Source: Bdellovibrio svalbardensis
GTDB lineage: Bacteria > Bdellovibrionota > Bdellovibrionia > Bdellovibrionales > Bdellovibrionaceae
Direction of reading: 5' to 3'
DNA length: 64,000 nt
Assembly (NCBI RefSeq): GCF_029531655.1
Contig: NZ_JANRMI010000006.1
Coordinates: 1-64,000, forward strand
This document shows positions 7,735 to 16,267 of the stretch, piece by piece. Each line of letters begins with the position of its first letter. Position 1 is the stretch's first letter. A program made the position numbers and the translations under genes. The notes under the pieces are model-generated. The model saw nothing but the letters and a program-made list of their open reading frames with translations. It had not been told where the DNA came from and ran no database searches.

Positions 7735-9095
7735 GGAGTTTCCTCTTGGATCTTGTACTGAGCCAGTTTTTTATAAAGATTGGATCGTGAGATTTGCAGA
7801 AGGCTGGCTGTTGCTTCTGCATCTTTGGTTTGTTGATAGGCGGTGCGAATCACATGTGCCTCGAACTCATCGACCAAGAGATTCAATCCTTTATTGAAAT
7901 CAATAACAGTATACGAAGGAGCCGTGTTGGAGCCTGCCGCTGGTTTGAGCCACGCTGTTACATCCTCCTCGCGAATAAACGGAAGGGGAGAAGTCAGGCT
8001 GAGCTGTTCACACACGCGTTTGAGTTCGCGCACGTTGCCGGGCCAATTGTATTTCTTGAGGGCGGCAAGACCGTCTTCGGTAAAGCTTTTGTTGCGACGA
8101 GGGCGTTCTGCCGCCAAGAAATGTTGACCAAGCTCCGCAATGTCTTCAAGGCGCTCACGCAAAGGTGGCAGCTCAATACGCTGTGAAGTCAGACGATACA
8201 ATAGGTCTTCGCGGAACTCTCCGGCCGCGACCATTTTATCAAGAGGCTTGTTGCTGGCTACGATCACGCGAGTTTTGACGAAGATGCTCTCTTTCGCTCC
8301 GACTCGACGAACCTCGCCGGTTTCCAGGAAGCGCAGAAGCTTTGCTTGTTGAACCAATGGCAAAGCTTCGATCTCATCCAAGAAAAGATCTCCGCCGTTT
8401 GCAGCTTCAGTCAGACCGACTTTATTTTGATCAGCTCCGGTGAAAGCCCCTTTGACGTGGCCGAACATTTCTGACTCGAACAAGTTGTCGGGGATGCTCG
8501 CGACATTGACAGCGATAAAAGGACGTTCGCCTTCCTGCTCATGCAGCAAACGGGCGGCGACTTCTTTGCCGCAACCTGTTTCCCCTTCAATCAAGACAGA
8601 ATTGCTTTCTCCGCGCAGTTCGGCGATGCGTTTTTTAATTTTATGCGAAGCCGCTGAAGAGCCGACCCAGCGAATGCTATGGCGGTCCGCGTGGGGATCG
8701 ACGTTGCGCAAATCCCAAAGGGCTTCCATTTTTTCCAAAATCAAAAGAACTTCTTCGGGCATCAATGGCTTTGCCAGGAACTTTTGTGCCCCGGCCTTTA
8801 GGCAAGTTTCCATCAAGGTTCTGTTCAGGTCCCCGGACATTGCCACGACATCCAACTGCGGATTGTGTTTCAAAAGTTTGGCGATGACCTCAGGGCCCGC
8901 CGCTTTGGTGGTGCCAGGCTCAAGATGCATGTCTACAAAGGCCGCATGATAGAAGCGCTCATACTGAATGGCCTCTAAAGTGTGCGCAGAAAAAAGCTTC
9001 CAGTGGGAAGGTACGCTCATCTTCAGGGCCTGATGAATCAAAGGATCATCATCGACGATAAGTAGAGAGAAAGCTCGAGTGTTGCTCATAGGCAT
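7731..9095 (-). CDS. Sigma-54-dependent response regulator (NtrC family)
   Basis: A 454-residue activator with three domains. Residues 10-125 are a receiver with acidic pocket D15-D17 and phospho-acceptor D55, and Lys in LAKPL. Residues 145-370 are an AAA+ domain with Walker A GETGCGKE, the sigma-54-contacting GAFTGA loop, Walker B LFLDEIEAL and the R-finger region. Residues 405-450 are a Fis-type DNA-binding helix-turn-helix. It would activate sigma-54 promoters when phosphorylated; its kinase is not adjacent. It leads an operon with cdsA- and plsC-like genes, which suggests but does not prove control of envelope lipids. Confidence 0.94.
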   Translation of the reverse strand: MPMSNTRAFSLLIVDDDPLIHQALKMSVPSHWKLFSAHTLEAIQYERFYHAAFVDMHLEPGTTKAAGPEVIAKLLKHNPQLDVVAMSGDLNRTLMETCLKAGAQKFLAKPLMPEEVLLILEKMEALWDLRNVDPHADRHSIRWVGSSAASHKIKKRIAELRGESNSVLIEGETGCGKEVAARLLHEQEGERPFIAVNVASIPDNLFESEMFGHVKGAFTGADQNKVGLTEAANGGDLFLDEIEALPLVQQAKLLRFLETGEVRRVGAKESIFVKTRVIVASNKPLDKMVAAGEFREDLLYRLTSQRIELPPLRERLEDIAELGQHFLAAERPRRNKSFTEDGLAALKKYNWPGNVRELKRVCEQLSLTSPLPFIREEDVTAWLKPAAGSNTAPSYTVIDFNKGLNLLVDEFEAHVIRTAYQQTKDAEATASLLQISRSNLYKKLAQYKIQEETP

Positions 9096-9195
9096 CAGAA
9101 TGGCTCGACCAGAGGCCTTTGACTACTCTTAGTGCGCATCGTCAGTAGTGACGTGGGCAGAAAATTAAGAGTAAACTTGTCAGAATGGAGGCCCA

Positions 9196-10401
9196 ATGAG
9201 CGCACCTAGAATTCTTCTCGTAGAAAATATCCATGAAGTCGCAAAAGAAAAGCTGTTAGATGAGGGCTTTAAAGTTGACTTGATCGCTCATGCTCCTTCT
9301 GAAGAAGAACTTTTAAAGCTATTGCCTAATTACGATGTCTTGGGAATTCGCTCCAAAACTGAGATCACAAAAAAAGTTCTAGAGAATAACAAACATCTTT
9401 TGACCATTGGCTGTTTTTGCATCGGCACAAACCAAGTGGATTTGAAAGTGGCGCGCGAAGAAGGTGTGCCGGTCTTCAATGCTCCTCACTCTAACACGCG
9501 TTCTGTGGCAGAGCTTGTTATCGCGGAAATGATTGCCTTGTCCCGTCAGTTGGGCGATCGCAATACCAAAGCTCATGTCGGGGAGTGGGTGAAGTCGGCA
9601 GCAGGCTCCAAGGAAGTCCGCGGAAAAACCTTGGGTATCGTCGGTTATGGCCATATCGGCAGCCAAGTAAGTATTTTGGCCGAGTCCATGGGATTGAAAG
9701 TAGTGTTCTTTGACGTGTTAAAAAAATTGCCACTTGGAAATGCGGTGGCGATGTCGACCCTGGAAGAACTTTTGAAAGTTTCTGATTTTGTAACTCTGCA
9801 TGTTCCAGAAACTCCGGAAACCAAAGATATGATGGGGGCGAAGCAGTTCGCTCAAATGAAGAAAGACAGTTATTTGATCAATGCCAGTCGGGGCACAGTG
9901 GTGGTCATTGAGGACTTGGTGGCGGCTCTTAAGTCGAAACATATCGCAGGCTGTGCCATCGACGTTTTCCCAGAGGAACCAGCTTCGAATAAGGAAAAGT
10001 TTCAATCTCCGCTCCAAGGTGTCTCAAACGTCATCTTAACGCCGCATATCGGGGGAAGCACGGAAGAGGCACAATACGCGATTGGTATGGAAGTGGCTGA
10101 AAGCTTCCGTCGCTATTTAAAAATTGGTTCTTCATCAGGCGCAGTAAACTTCCCCAATGTTGACCTTCCGGTCAAACATGGAACATCCCGTTTGCTGAAT
10201 GTGCATAAAAATCAACCTGGTGTTCTGGGAGAGATCAATAGCATTATTTCACGTGCCGGAGCCAATATCGAAGGTCAATTCTTGTCGACAGATGAGCGTA
10301 TCGGTTACCTCGTGATGGACGTCCATTCCTCTCATGCGCAGAGCCTGGCAGAGGAGATTGAGAAGCTTCCGCGTTCTATTCGCACAAGAGTTGTCTACTA
10401 A
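9196..10401 (+). CDS. serA: D-3-phosphoglycerate dehydrogenase
   Basis: First step of serine synthesis: 3-phosphoglycerate to 3-phosphohydroxypyruvate with NAD. A 401-residue protein, close to E. coli SerA (410) in order: catalytic halves at 1-100 and 285-320, the NAD domain with GIVGYGHIGSQV near 150, the active-site Arg in INASRGTVV, Glu in DVFPEEP and His in LTPHIGGSTEEAQ. Residues 328-401 are an ACT regulatory domain (NVHKNQPGVLGEINSI), the serine-feedback site in E. coli. GGAGG lies just before the ATG. It is divergent from the activator gene. Confidence 0.95.
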   Translation: MSAPRILLVENIHEVAKEKLLDEGFKVDLIAHAPSEEELLKLLPNYDVLGIRSKTEITKKVLENNKHLLTIGCFCIGTNQVDLKVAREEGVPVFNAPHSNTRSVAELVIAEMIALSRQLGDRNTKAHVGEWVKSAAGSKEVRGKTLGIVGYGHIGSQVSILAESMGLKVVFFDVLKKLPLGNAVAMSTLEELLKVSDFVTLHVPETPETKDMMGAKQFAQMKKDSYLINASRGTVVVIEDLVAALKSKHIAGCAIDVFPEEPASNKEKFQSPLQGVSNVILTPHIGGSTEEAQYAIGMEVAESFRRYLKIGSSSGAVNFPNVDLPVKHGTSRLLNVHKNQPGVLGEINSIISRAGANIEGQFLSTDERIGYLVMDVHSSHAQSLAEEIEKLPRSIRTRVVY

Positions 10402-10444
10402 GTTGACATTTATTAACAATCGAAAATTGAAGGTAGATTATTTT

Positions 10445-10470
10445 CAGGGTCATTGTGACCCTGTTCCTTC
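10445..10470 (+). terminator. Hairpin terminator after serA
   Basis: A perfect 8-bp stem CAGGGTCA/TGACCCTG with a 3-nt loop, followed by TTCCTTCT. The T-run is interrupted, so efficiency is uncertain. It lies between serA and the small exported protein gene. Confidence 0.5.
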
Positions 10471-10508
10471 TATGTTAAATCCTCTTTGATTAAAAATCCG
10501 GAGGACTC

Positions 10509-10757
10509 ATGAAATCACTTATCGCCGCTTTAGTTCTAGTTGCCAGCCCTGCATTCGCTGCTTATTCAAGCAGCCCTAATGAACCAGAACTTCAATATCT
10601 TTCCTGGTGTGAAAACAACACTGTGATGGGTGCAGATGCACAAGGCAATGTCCATGTTCGTTACACTTGCAACGAACAACAAACTTGCCAAACTATGTCC
10701 CGCTACCAAATTGGTCGTGTGATCGTTATCGGTACTTGCGTAGACAACAGCAAATAG
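10509..10757 (+). CDS. Small exported cysteine-containing protein
   Basis: An 82-residue protein with a clear signal peptide (MKSLIAALVLVASPAFA, cut before AYSSS), leaving about 65 residues. The mature part has four cysteines (in WCENN, YTCNEQ, QTCQT and GTCVD), likely two disulfides in the periplasm or outside the cell. The ribosome site GGAGG is 5 bases from the ATG, and its own terminator follows. I do not recognise a family. Confidence 0.8.
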   Translation: MKSLIAALVLVASPAFAAYSSSPNEPELQYLSWCENNTVMGADAQGNVHVRYTCNEQQTCQTMSRYQIGRVIVIGTCVDNSK

Positions 10758-10784
10758 TTTTTAACGAAGTTTAATTATTGATAG

Positions 10785-10813
10785 ACCCACAGTTTGAAAC
10801 TGTGGGTTTTTTT
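10785..10813 (+). terminator. Strong intrinsic terminator
   Basis: A 10-bp GC-rich stem, ACCCACAGTTT pairing with AAACTGTGGGT around GA, ending in seven T. It closes the gene for the small exported protein. Confidence 0.9.
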
Positions 10814-10980
10814 ATGCCTAATCCCAAAGTTATGTCCTTTAGCAAGCCATCTTGAGCTATCTTAAATGGCCTGAGAGTTGACACTTCTAAAATCAAATCT
10901 TGTTGTACCCGCCAAAAAAATAAACAGTTGAATGGAGCATCTTGAATTCAAGTTGCTTTGACTTGTGAGGCGAGGGAGCA

Positions 10981-11925
10981 ATGAGCGTAAGAAGAATCCA
11001 ATTTTTTCTGCTGCTTTTATTCTTTGTCTCAGCCTCGTCTGAAGCAGCTCCCTTTAGACTGCGAGATGTCGATCCGGCAAAGTTTGTGAATTCAATATTG
11101 GCATTGATGTCTTATTCTGCCATTCCGGATTTGGCCTCGAGTTCTCTTGCAATCAATAATGCCCAAAGTGGAAATCCCGCAATCTCAATGACTCAATTCG
11201 GTGGTGGTTTTACGGTCAGCAAAGAGTCTCGAATATATCTTGAGGGGGCGGCTGCATATAGTCGCTATGATCCCGTATTTGTCGCCACCGATGGAACGGA
11301 TGCTCGAAATGTTCCTGTCAAGTGGACCTCAGGAACTTTGCAGGGGGGAGTCGGCTATGATTTTCCGATTGCCAAAGATTGGGTGATTCGTCCTATCTTC
11401 AATTTTTCAGTGGGGGCCATCTTCAGTGATCTCAAGGCGGCGGGCACTTTCATATCCACAGCCACAGGCGAAGAATTGGATTTTTTTGATGGGGGTTCCT
11501 TGACCGTGGGGGGGCTTGGTGGGTCCATGATGCTGGCCTATGAGTTTTCTGAACCCGGAAATAACGATATTGATTTCCAACTTCGCTATTCCTATATCCA
11601 TTTGCAAAGTGCCGGCGGCAGTAAATCTGTCAGTGGGTATTCCGATTCCAGCACTGTAAATCTTTACTATCGCTGGCGGGCCCCCATTGATGAATGGAAA
11701 GTTCTTAACAAACCGTTTCGATATGTTCTTGAAGGCTCAATATCTCATTACTTAGGGGACCAGGCCGGGGTGCTGGGTTTTGACTATCTTTCCTCAGCGG
11801 GACTGGGAGTCGAGCTTGATTCCAGCGCTTATAAAGTTTGGATTACGCGCACGAGATTGGTCGGGCGCTACATGTTTGGAGAAAATGTTCGCGGTTACTC
11901 TGTCGGGCTTGCTTGCTCGTTCTAA
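10981..11925 (+). CDS. Predicted outer-membrane beta-barrel protein
   Basis: A 314-residue protein with a signal peptide (FFLLLLFFVSASSEA). The rest is rich in alternating polar/aromatic strands (for example FRYVLEGSISHYLGD, VWITRTRLVGRYMF) and ends in Phe, the usual last residue for outer-membrane insertion by Bam. There is a conserved-looking segment SLAINNAQSGNPAISMTQFGGG near residues 60-80. No passenger domain is present, so it may be a solitary autotransporter-like barrel or a porin. The exact family is not certain. Confidence 0.75.
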   Translation: MSVRRIQFFLLLLFFVSASSEAAPFRLRDVDPAKFVNSILALMSYSAIPDLASSSLAINNAQSGNPAISMTQFGGGFTVSKESRIYLEGAAAYSRYDPVFVATDGTDARNVPVKWTSGTLQGGVGYDFPIAKDWVIRPIFNFSVGAIFSDLKAAGTFISTATGEELDFFDGGSLTVGGLGGSMMLAYEFSEPGNNDIDFQLRYSYIHLQSAGGSKSVSGYSDSSTVNLYYRWRAPIDEWKVLNKPFRYVLEGSISHYLGDQAGVLGFDYLSSAGLGVELDSSAYKVWITRTRLVGRYMFGENVRGYSVGLACSF

Positions 11926-11940
11926 GGTCAAGCCCGTTTG
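11904..11940. terminator. Possible bidirectional terminator at a convergent junction
   Basis: CGGGCTTG (11904) pairs with CAAGCCCG (ending 11936) across a 17-base loop, followed by TTTGG. It overlaps the stop of the barrel gene and precedes the end of the converging oxidoreductase gene. The loop is long and the T-run short. Confidence 0.35.
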
Positions 11941-11941
11941 G

Positions 11942-13324
11942 CTAAATTACTTTACCAGGATTCATGATGTTGTCGGGATCGAAAACTTTTTTGATTCCCT
12001 TCATGATTTCAATTTCAGCTTCCGAGCGAGTGTAGTTCAAGAAAGATTTTTTCGTCAGACCCACACCGTGTTCCGCCGAGATTGAACCTTTGTATTTCTT
12101 TACAGTCTCAAAAACCATCACATCGACTTTGCGGCATTCTTTGACGAACTCTTCTTTCGACATACCGTCAGGGCGAAGAATGTTGATGTGCAGATTGCCA
12201 TCACCGATATGTCCGAACCAAACCACTTCCCAGGTTGGATAAGCTTGCGACAAAACTTTATCAAGGTCGTCCATGAATGGTGGAACCTTCGAGATTGTCA
12301 CCGCGATGTCGTTCTTGTACGGGGAGTACTTTGCCAAAGATTCAGAAATGTCTTCGCGGTATCTCCAGAATGTTGTCGCTTGCACGTCGGACTGACTGAT
12401 CACGCCGTCCAAGACCCAACCTTCTTCCAAGCATTTTTCAAACACACCCAAAGCATGTTCTTCATCCTGATCGTTGCGAGTTTCAACTTCCGCCAGAACA
12501 TAGAAAGGAGCTTGTGTTTCCAGAGGAGCCGGCAATCCCGTGTTCTCTAAAACTCTTTTCAAAGCTTTATCAGAGAACATTTCAAAAGCGACCAAGGATG
12601 TTTTAGTTTTAAACTCCGCAAAGATTTTCATGACAGCATCAAGACCGCTGACGGCCATAACGAGGACCTTCATCGGAGGAGGGTTCGGTGCGAGCTTTAT
12701 CGTGGCTTCGGTGATGAAGCCCAGGGTTCCTTCTGCACCAATAAATAAATGGCGAAGATCATAACCTGTGGCGTTTTTCACAAGAGCATTGTTGAGCTCC
12801 AGAACATCACCTGCGCCAGTGACAACTGTCAAAGCCGCCACCCAGTCACGAGTCAGGCCATAGCGAACAACCTTGATCCCACCGGCATTGGTGGAAATGT
12901 TTCCGCCCATCTGCGATGAGCCCACGGCTGCAAAGTCGACGGGATAGAAGAGTTGTTTGGAATGTGCGAATTCTTGCAGAGCCTCTGTCACCACGCCGGG
13001 TTCGATGATCACAGTTTGATCGACAGGGCTGAAGTCTTTGATCTTGTTCATTTGGTCAAAGGAAACCACGACTTCGCCTTGAGTGGCTACGGCAGCGCCG
13101 GAAAGGCCCGTGCGGCCTCCTGATGGAATCAATGCGATTTTATTTTTTCGTGCCCATTTAACCAGGTCGACAACGTTTTCAGTGGTGTGAGGAAAGACGA
13201 TGGCAGAGGCTTTGATATCGAAATAAGTCGTCCAGTCTTTGCCCCAGTATTTCAGGCTCTCTTCGTCGGTTTTGATTTGTTCTTTTTTAAGAAAACTCTC
13301 AAGTTCGAGAAGGGCTGGAGACAT
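11942..13324 (-). CDS. FAD-binding oxidoreductase (GlcD/D-lactate dehydrogenase type)
   Basis: A 460-residue flavoprotein of the PCMH/VAO class. The N-terminal FAD-binding domain (about 35-215) shows IPSGGRTGLSGAAV, the PVDFAAVGSSQMGGNISTNAGG pair of FAD contacts and TGYDLRHLFIGAEGTLG. The C-terminal FAD-oxidase domain (240-460) has the metal/active-site WFGHIGDGNLHINI and the SAEHGVGLTKK block. These enzymes oxidise D-2-hydroxy acids such as D-lactate, glycolate or D-2-hydroxyglutarate; which one is not decidable. No separate Fe-S subunit gene adjoins it. Confidence 0.92.
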   Translation of the reverse strand: MSPALLELESFLKKEQIKTDEESLKYWGKDWTTYFDIKASAIVFPHTTENVVDLVKWARKNKIALIPSGGRTGLSGAAVATQGEVVVSFDQMNKIKDFSPVDQTVIIEPGVVTEALQEFAHSKQLFYPVDFAAVGSSQMGGNISTNAGGIKVVRYGLTRDWVAALTVVTGAGDVLELNNALVKNATGYDLRHLFIGAEGTLGFITEATIKLAPNPPPMKVLVMAVSGLDAVMKIFAEFKTKTSLVAFEMFSDKALKRVLENTGLPAPLETQAPFYVLAEVETRNDQDEEHALGVFEKCLEEGWVLDGVISQSDVQATTFWRYREDISESLAKYSPYKNDIAVTISKVPPFMDDLDKVLSQAYPTWEVVWFGHIGDGNLHINILRPDGMSKEEFVKECRKVDVMVFETVKKYKGSISAEHGVGLTKKSFLNYTRSEAEIEIMKGIKKVFDPDNIMNPGKVI

Positions 13325-13371
13325 AAAACATCCTTATTCTGTTTTCCAAGGTCCTCAAATTATACGGAGCC

Positions 13372-13584
13372 TTAGAGTTCTTCGTCCCGATGGGGCCGAT
13401 AGTAATCTTTCAGAGTTCTGATTCTAAAGAAAGCATAGACAGGACACAAGCCCCAAGCTGCGGTAATAATACCGTAAATACCAATGTACGCCCAAAAAGG
13501 TCCCCCTGCGACGGCGTAGGCGGTAAGACCTACCCCGAATATAAAGCGCAGAATGCGGTCCCAGAGGGCGACATTGCATCTCAT
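13372..13584 (-). CDS. DUF2892 (YgaP-like) small membrane protein
   Basis: A 70-residue protein with two membrane helices (about 12-30 and 34-50). It begins MRCNVALWDRILRFIFGVGL, the family's characteristic start, and contains the WGLCPVYAFFRI block. In YgaP this module anchors a rhodanese domain and is linked to sulfide/thiol chemistry; here it stands alone. It lies 10 bases after Grx4, so it probably shares the Grx4-BolA transcript. Confidence 0.85.
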   Translation of the reverse strand: MRCNVALWDRILRFIFGVGLTAYAVAGGPFWAYIGIYGIITAAWGLCPVYAFFRIRTLKDYYRPHRDEEL

Positions 13585-13594
13585 GAGTTAGTAC

Positions 13595-13927
13595 CTACTT
13601 CGACGAAGTCGAAGTGTGGGCAGTCAACATCTCTTGAAGTTCGCCGGATTGGTACATTTCCATCATGATGTCGCTGCCACCAACAAGTTGTTTGTTGATG
13701 TAAAGCTGTGGAATTGTCGGCCAGTTGCCGTACTCTTTGATGCCGTTGCGGATTTCTTCATCTTCAAGAACGTTGATGTCATGGAACTGAACGCCCATGT
13801 CTTGAAGAATCGCACAAGCACGTGCAGAGAAACCACACATTGGGAACTGTTGAGTTCCTTTCATGAAAAGAACGATTTTGTTTTGGCTCAAAATGCCGTC
13901 GATTTTTTGATGGATAGGTGAAGACAT
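13595..13927 (-). CDS. grxD: Monothiol glutaredoxin Grx4
   Basis: A 110-residue CGFS-type glutaredoxin, which holds a [2Fe-2S] cluster with glutathione and passes it on. Visible features are KIVLFMKGT, the active site MCGFSARA, the NWPTIPQLYI cis-Pro block and GGSDIMMEM glutathione-binding end. The partner BolA gene is immediately upstream. Its last six or so codons (encoding the HTSTSSK tail) lie inside a 19-bp palindromic repeat, so the repeat has inserted into, or replaced, the natural end. Confidence 0.95.
   Translation of the reverse strand: MSSPIHQKIDGILSQNKIVLFMKGTQQFPMCGFSARACAILQDMGVQFHDINVLEDEEIRNGIKEYGNWPTIPQLYINKQLVGGSDIMMEMYQSGELQEMLTAHTSTSSK
13597..13615. repeat. 19-bp palindromic repeat, copy 1
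   Basis: ACTTCGACGAAGTCGAAGT, a perfect inverted repeat with the family pattern ACTNCGNCGAAGNCGNAGT. It overlaps the 3' end of the glutaredoxin coding sequence. Confidence 0.7.
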
Positions 13928-13951
13928 AAGTTTTTTCCTTACAGGTCTGCA

Positions 13952-13970
13952 CTCCGACTTCGTCGGAGTA
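13952..13970. repeat. 19-bp palindromic repeat, copy 2
   Basis: ACTCCGACTTCGTCGGAGT, the same family read on the other strand (ACTCCGACGAAGTCGGAGT). It sits between the BolA stop and the glutaredoxin start, so the transcript would carry a hairpin at that junction. Confidence 0.7.
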
Positions 13971-13972
13971 AT

Positions 13973-14200
13973 TTATTTAATTTTAGTCTTAATTGAGAGA
14001 GCGTGAACTTCCCCGGTCTTTAATTCTGGACCAAAGCAGCCCATCACGTGTTGGTGCTGTTGAATGCGAGTCAATCCCGCAAACTTGGCGCTTTCCACGT
14101 AGACTTCCCAATGGTCTTGAGTCCCGGTTAAATCGAAAACTTCGATTTTGGAATCTGGATAATTTTGCTCTAGTCGTTCTTTCATTTGCTCTGGTGTCAT
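13973..14200 (-). CDS. BolA family protein
   Basis: A 75-residue BolA/IbaG-type protein. BolA proteins bind CGFS glutaredoxins and help hold or deliver their [2Fe-2S] clusters; some also bind DNA. The conserved end is recognisable in LTRIQQHQHVMGCFGPELKTGEVHALSIKTK, here with His in the QHQ position and Cys at MGCF. It is directly upstream of grxD on the same strand, a gene pair that supports the assignment of both. Confidence 0.92.
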   Translation of the reverse strand: MTPEQMKERLEQNYPDSKIEVFDLTGTQDHWEVYVESAKFAGLTRIQQHQHVMGCFGPELKTGEVHALSIKTKIK

Positions 14201-14246
14201 AGGACGGAAAGTAACAGAGTGAGAGGGGGAAGTCCAGTCTGCGACT

Positions 14247-14265
14247 ACTCCGGCGAAGCCGGAGT
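14247..14265. repeat. 19-bp palindromic repeat, copy 3
   Basis: ACTCCGGCGAAGCCGGAGT, upstream of bolA and between it and the divergent LTA-synthase gene. It is identical to the copy at 36899, including flanking bases (CTA before is shared in part, GTA after). Confidence 0.75.
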
Positions 14266-14309
14266 GTAAGCCAGTTGATTAATGCAGCTTGTCAGCGTAG
14301 GATGACCTC

Positions 14310-16235
14310 ATGTTTGGGCCATCACAGCGTGTACTTAAGATTTTCGCTCTCGTTTTTGTCGTTATCTTCTTCTATTTTCTCGCCAGAGTAGAGTTTTTAG
14401 CTTGGAACTGGAATATGTTCCGCACCAAGCCTTTTGCCGACCTTTTGTGGTCGCTGTTTGTGGGGCTTCGTTTTGATATCTCGGCCGCGCTTTCAGTGGC
14501 CGCTCCGGTCCTTTTATTGTCCTTTTTTCCTTGGCCAAAGAACTGGGAAAAGCTTTGGCAGAACACCACTTGGGTGATCTTCTGCATCACTCAGATACCT
14601 TTTCTGATTCTGAACTTGGTAGACACGGAGTTTATTAATTTCGTGGGTCGCCGGTTTACCTACGACACTTTGTTCATTATGGGAGAAGCCCAAGGCAAGA
14701 TGATGGGCTTCGTCGGCACTTATTGGCCGCTGTTTTTAGTTAACACCCTGATCGTCATTTTGTTCGCTTGGGTCGCTTGGAAAGTCCTAAAAAGACCAAT
14801 CAAGGTAGTTTGGCACTCAGATCTTTCTCAATCTCTGAAGCATTGGGCTTTCCATGTGTTTGTTTGTTTCGTTGCCTTGGTTGTCTCAGTCGTTGGGATT
14901 CGTGGCGGTTTACAAGGAAAGCCGATCAGCTTTGTGAATGCGAATGTGTTCACAGCTCCGGTGCTTAATAATCTTGTTTTGAATTCGACCTTCACCTTCG
15001 TAAAAAGCTACGGAGCTGAGGAGATCAAACACGAAAAGTATTTCTCTGATAAAGAGGAAATGTTGAAGCATTTGAATGGCTCTTACAGTGGTTCTTTACT
15101 TGAGGGGAAGCGTCCGAAGAGTCCCCAAAATATTGTGATCATCATCTTGGAAAGTTTCGGCAGTGAGTATGTCGGCCCCCATAACGGGAAGAGCTATACA
15201 CCGTTTATGGACTCTTTGATGGCAAAATCCCTGGTGTTTAATAATGCCTATGCTGATGGTCGTCGTTCGATTGAAGGCGTAGCGGCGGTCATGGCGGGAA
15301 TCCCTGCTTTGATGAGTGAACCCTTCATTTCTTCGCACTTTACAGCGAACTACTTCCTGGGGCTGGGAACTTTGCTGGCTCCCAAAAAATACTCTTCTGC
15401 ATTTTTTCACGGCGGCCACAACGGCACCATGTACTTTGATTCCTTCATGCAGAGTGCCGGGGTGGACAAGTACTACGGTTCGCAAGAATACGGCAACAAT
15501 GCGGATGATGATGGCATTTGGGGCATCTGGGATGAGCCCTTCTTACAGTATATGCTGAAGGAAATGGACAAAATGCCTCGTCCGTTTATGAGCTCTGTCT
15601 TCACCTTGAGTTCGCATCATCCGTTCAAGGTCCCAGCCCAGTATGAAGGACAATTCCCAGAGGGGCCGATTGAAATTTTGAAGACCGTTTCCTACACCGA
15701 TATGGCTTTGCAGAAGTTTTTTGCAGAGGCGGAAAAGAAACCTTGGTTCAAAGACACTTTGTTTGTCGTGACTGCAGACCACACTTCAAAACATTTCCGT
15801 CCGGAGTATGAGAACGAAATCGGGGACTATCGCATCCCGCTTTTCCTCTATCATCCTTCTTTTAAATTTCCGGCAGTCGACAAAGACATGGTCGTGCAAC
15901 AAATCGATATATTGCCGACCTTGCTTGATTTCCTGCACCTGCGTAACAAAGAAGAGAACTTCCTTGGAAGCTCGATGTTTGTTCCCGGCGACAAAGACGC
16001 CGTGGCCTTCATCGATGGCCGCTATTTACTTTTCGCCAAAGACTATCGCATCCGCTGGTCCCCAGGTCATGGTGAGCCGGAAATGTTCGCCATGAGTGAT
16101 CTCACCGGTGAACACCCGTTAACGGAGCCCACAGCCCGCAAAGCAGAACTCACCCAAAGACTCAAAGCCACCATTCAATATTTTAATGAAGGCATGTGGG
16201 ATAATAAACTCTATTACCCCGCAAAACGCCGGTAG
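14310..16235 (+). CDS. LTA-synthase-like sulfatase-fold membrane enzyme
   Basis: A 641-residue inner-membrane enzyme. Residues 1-200 hold about five membrane helices; residues about 265-590 are an alkaline-phosphatase/sulfatase-type catalytic domain on the periplasmic side. Metal and catalytic elements visible are IIILESFGSEYVG, a nucleophile region YADGRRSIEGVAAVMAG (Ser or Thr position), FFHGGHNGTMYFD, SSHHPF and VVTADHTSKH. Family members move phosphoglycerol or phosphoethanolamine from lipids to glycans. Gram-negatives lack lipoteichoic acid, so the acceptor here is probably another envelope glycan. That is inference. Confidence 0.88.
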   Translation: MFGPSQRVLKIFALVFVVIFFYFLARVEFLAWNWNMFRTKPFADLLWSLFVGLRFDISAALSVAAPVLLLSFFPWPKNWEKLWQNTTWVIFCITQIPFLILNLVDTEFINFVGRRFTYDTLFIMGEAQGKMMGFVGTYWPLFLVNTLIVILFAWVAWKVLKRPIKVVWHSDLSQSLKHWAFHVFVCFVALVVSVVGIRGGLQGKPISFVNANVFTAPVLNNLVLNSTFTFVKSYGAEEIKHEKYFSDKEEMLKHLNGSYSGSLLEGKRPKSPQNIVIIILESFGSEYVGPHNGKSYTPFMDSLMAKSLVFNNAYADGRRSIEGVAAVMAGIPALMSEPFISSHFTANYFLGLGTLLAPKKYSSAFFHGGHNGTMYFDSFMQSAGVDKYYGSQEYGNNADDDGIWGIWDEPFLQYMLKEMDKMPRPFMSSVFTLSSHHPFKVPAQYEGQFPEGPIEILKTVSYTDMALQKFFAEAEKKPWFKDTLFVVTADHTSKHFRPEYENEIGDYRIPLFLYHPSFKFPAVDKDMVVQQIDILPTLLDFLHLRNKEENFLGSSMFVPGDKDAVAFIDGRYLLFAKDYRIRWSPGHGEPEMFAMSDLTGEHPLTEPTARKAELTQRLKATIQYFNEGMWDNKLYYPAKRR

Positions 16236-16267
16236 GTACGCCGATCCCACCGACGGTAGGTACGCCG
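16230..16267. repeat. 14-bp direct repeat at a gene end
   Basis: CGGTAGGTACGCCG occurs at 16230-16243 and again at 16254-16267. The first copy overlaps the stop codon of the LTA-synthase-like gene and the second runs into the terminator stem. This looks like a small duplication of a terminator-associated repeat. Confidence 0.6.

Noticed and set aside
10403-10431. Sigma-70 promoter for the small exported protein (TTGACA at 10403)
   Set aside because: The -35 box is perfect, but the hexamer at 17 bases is ATTGAA, a poor -10 box, and the serA terminator lies downstream of it.
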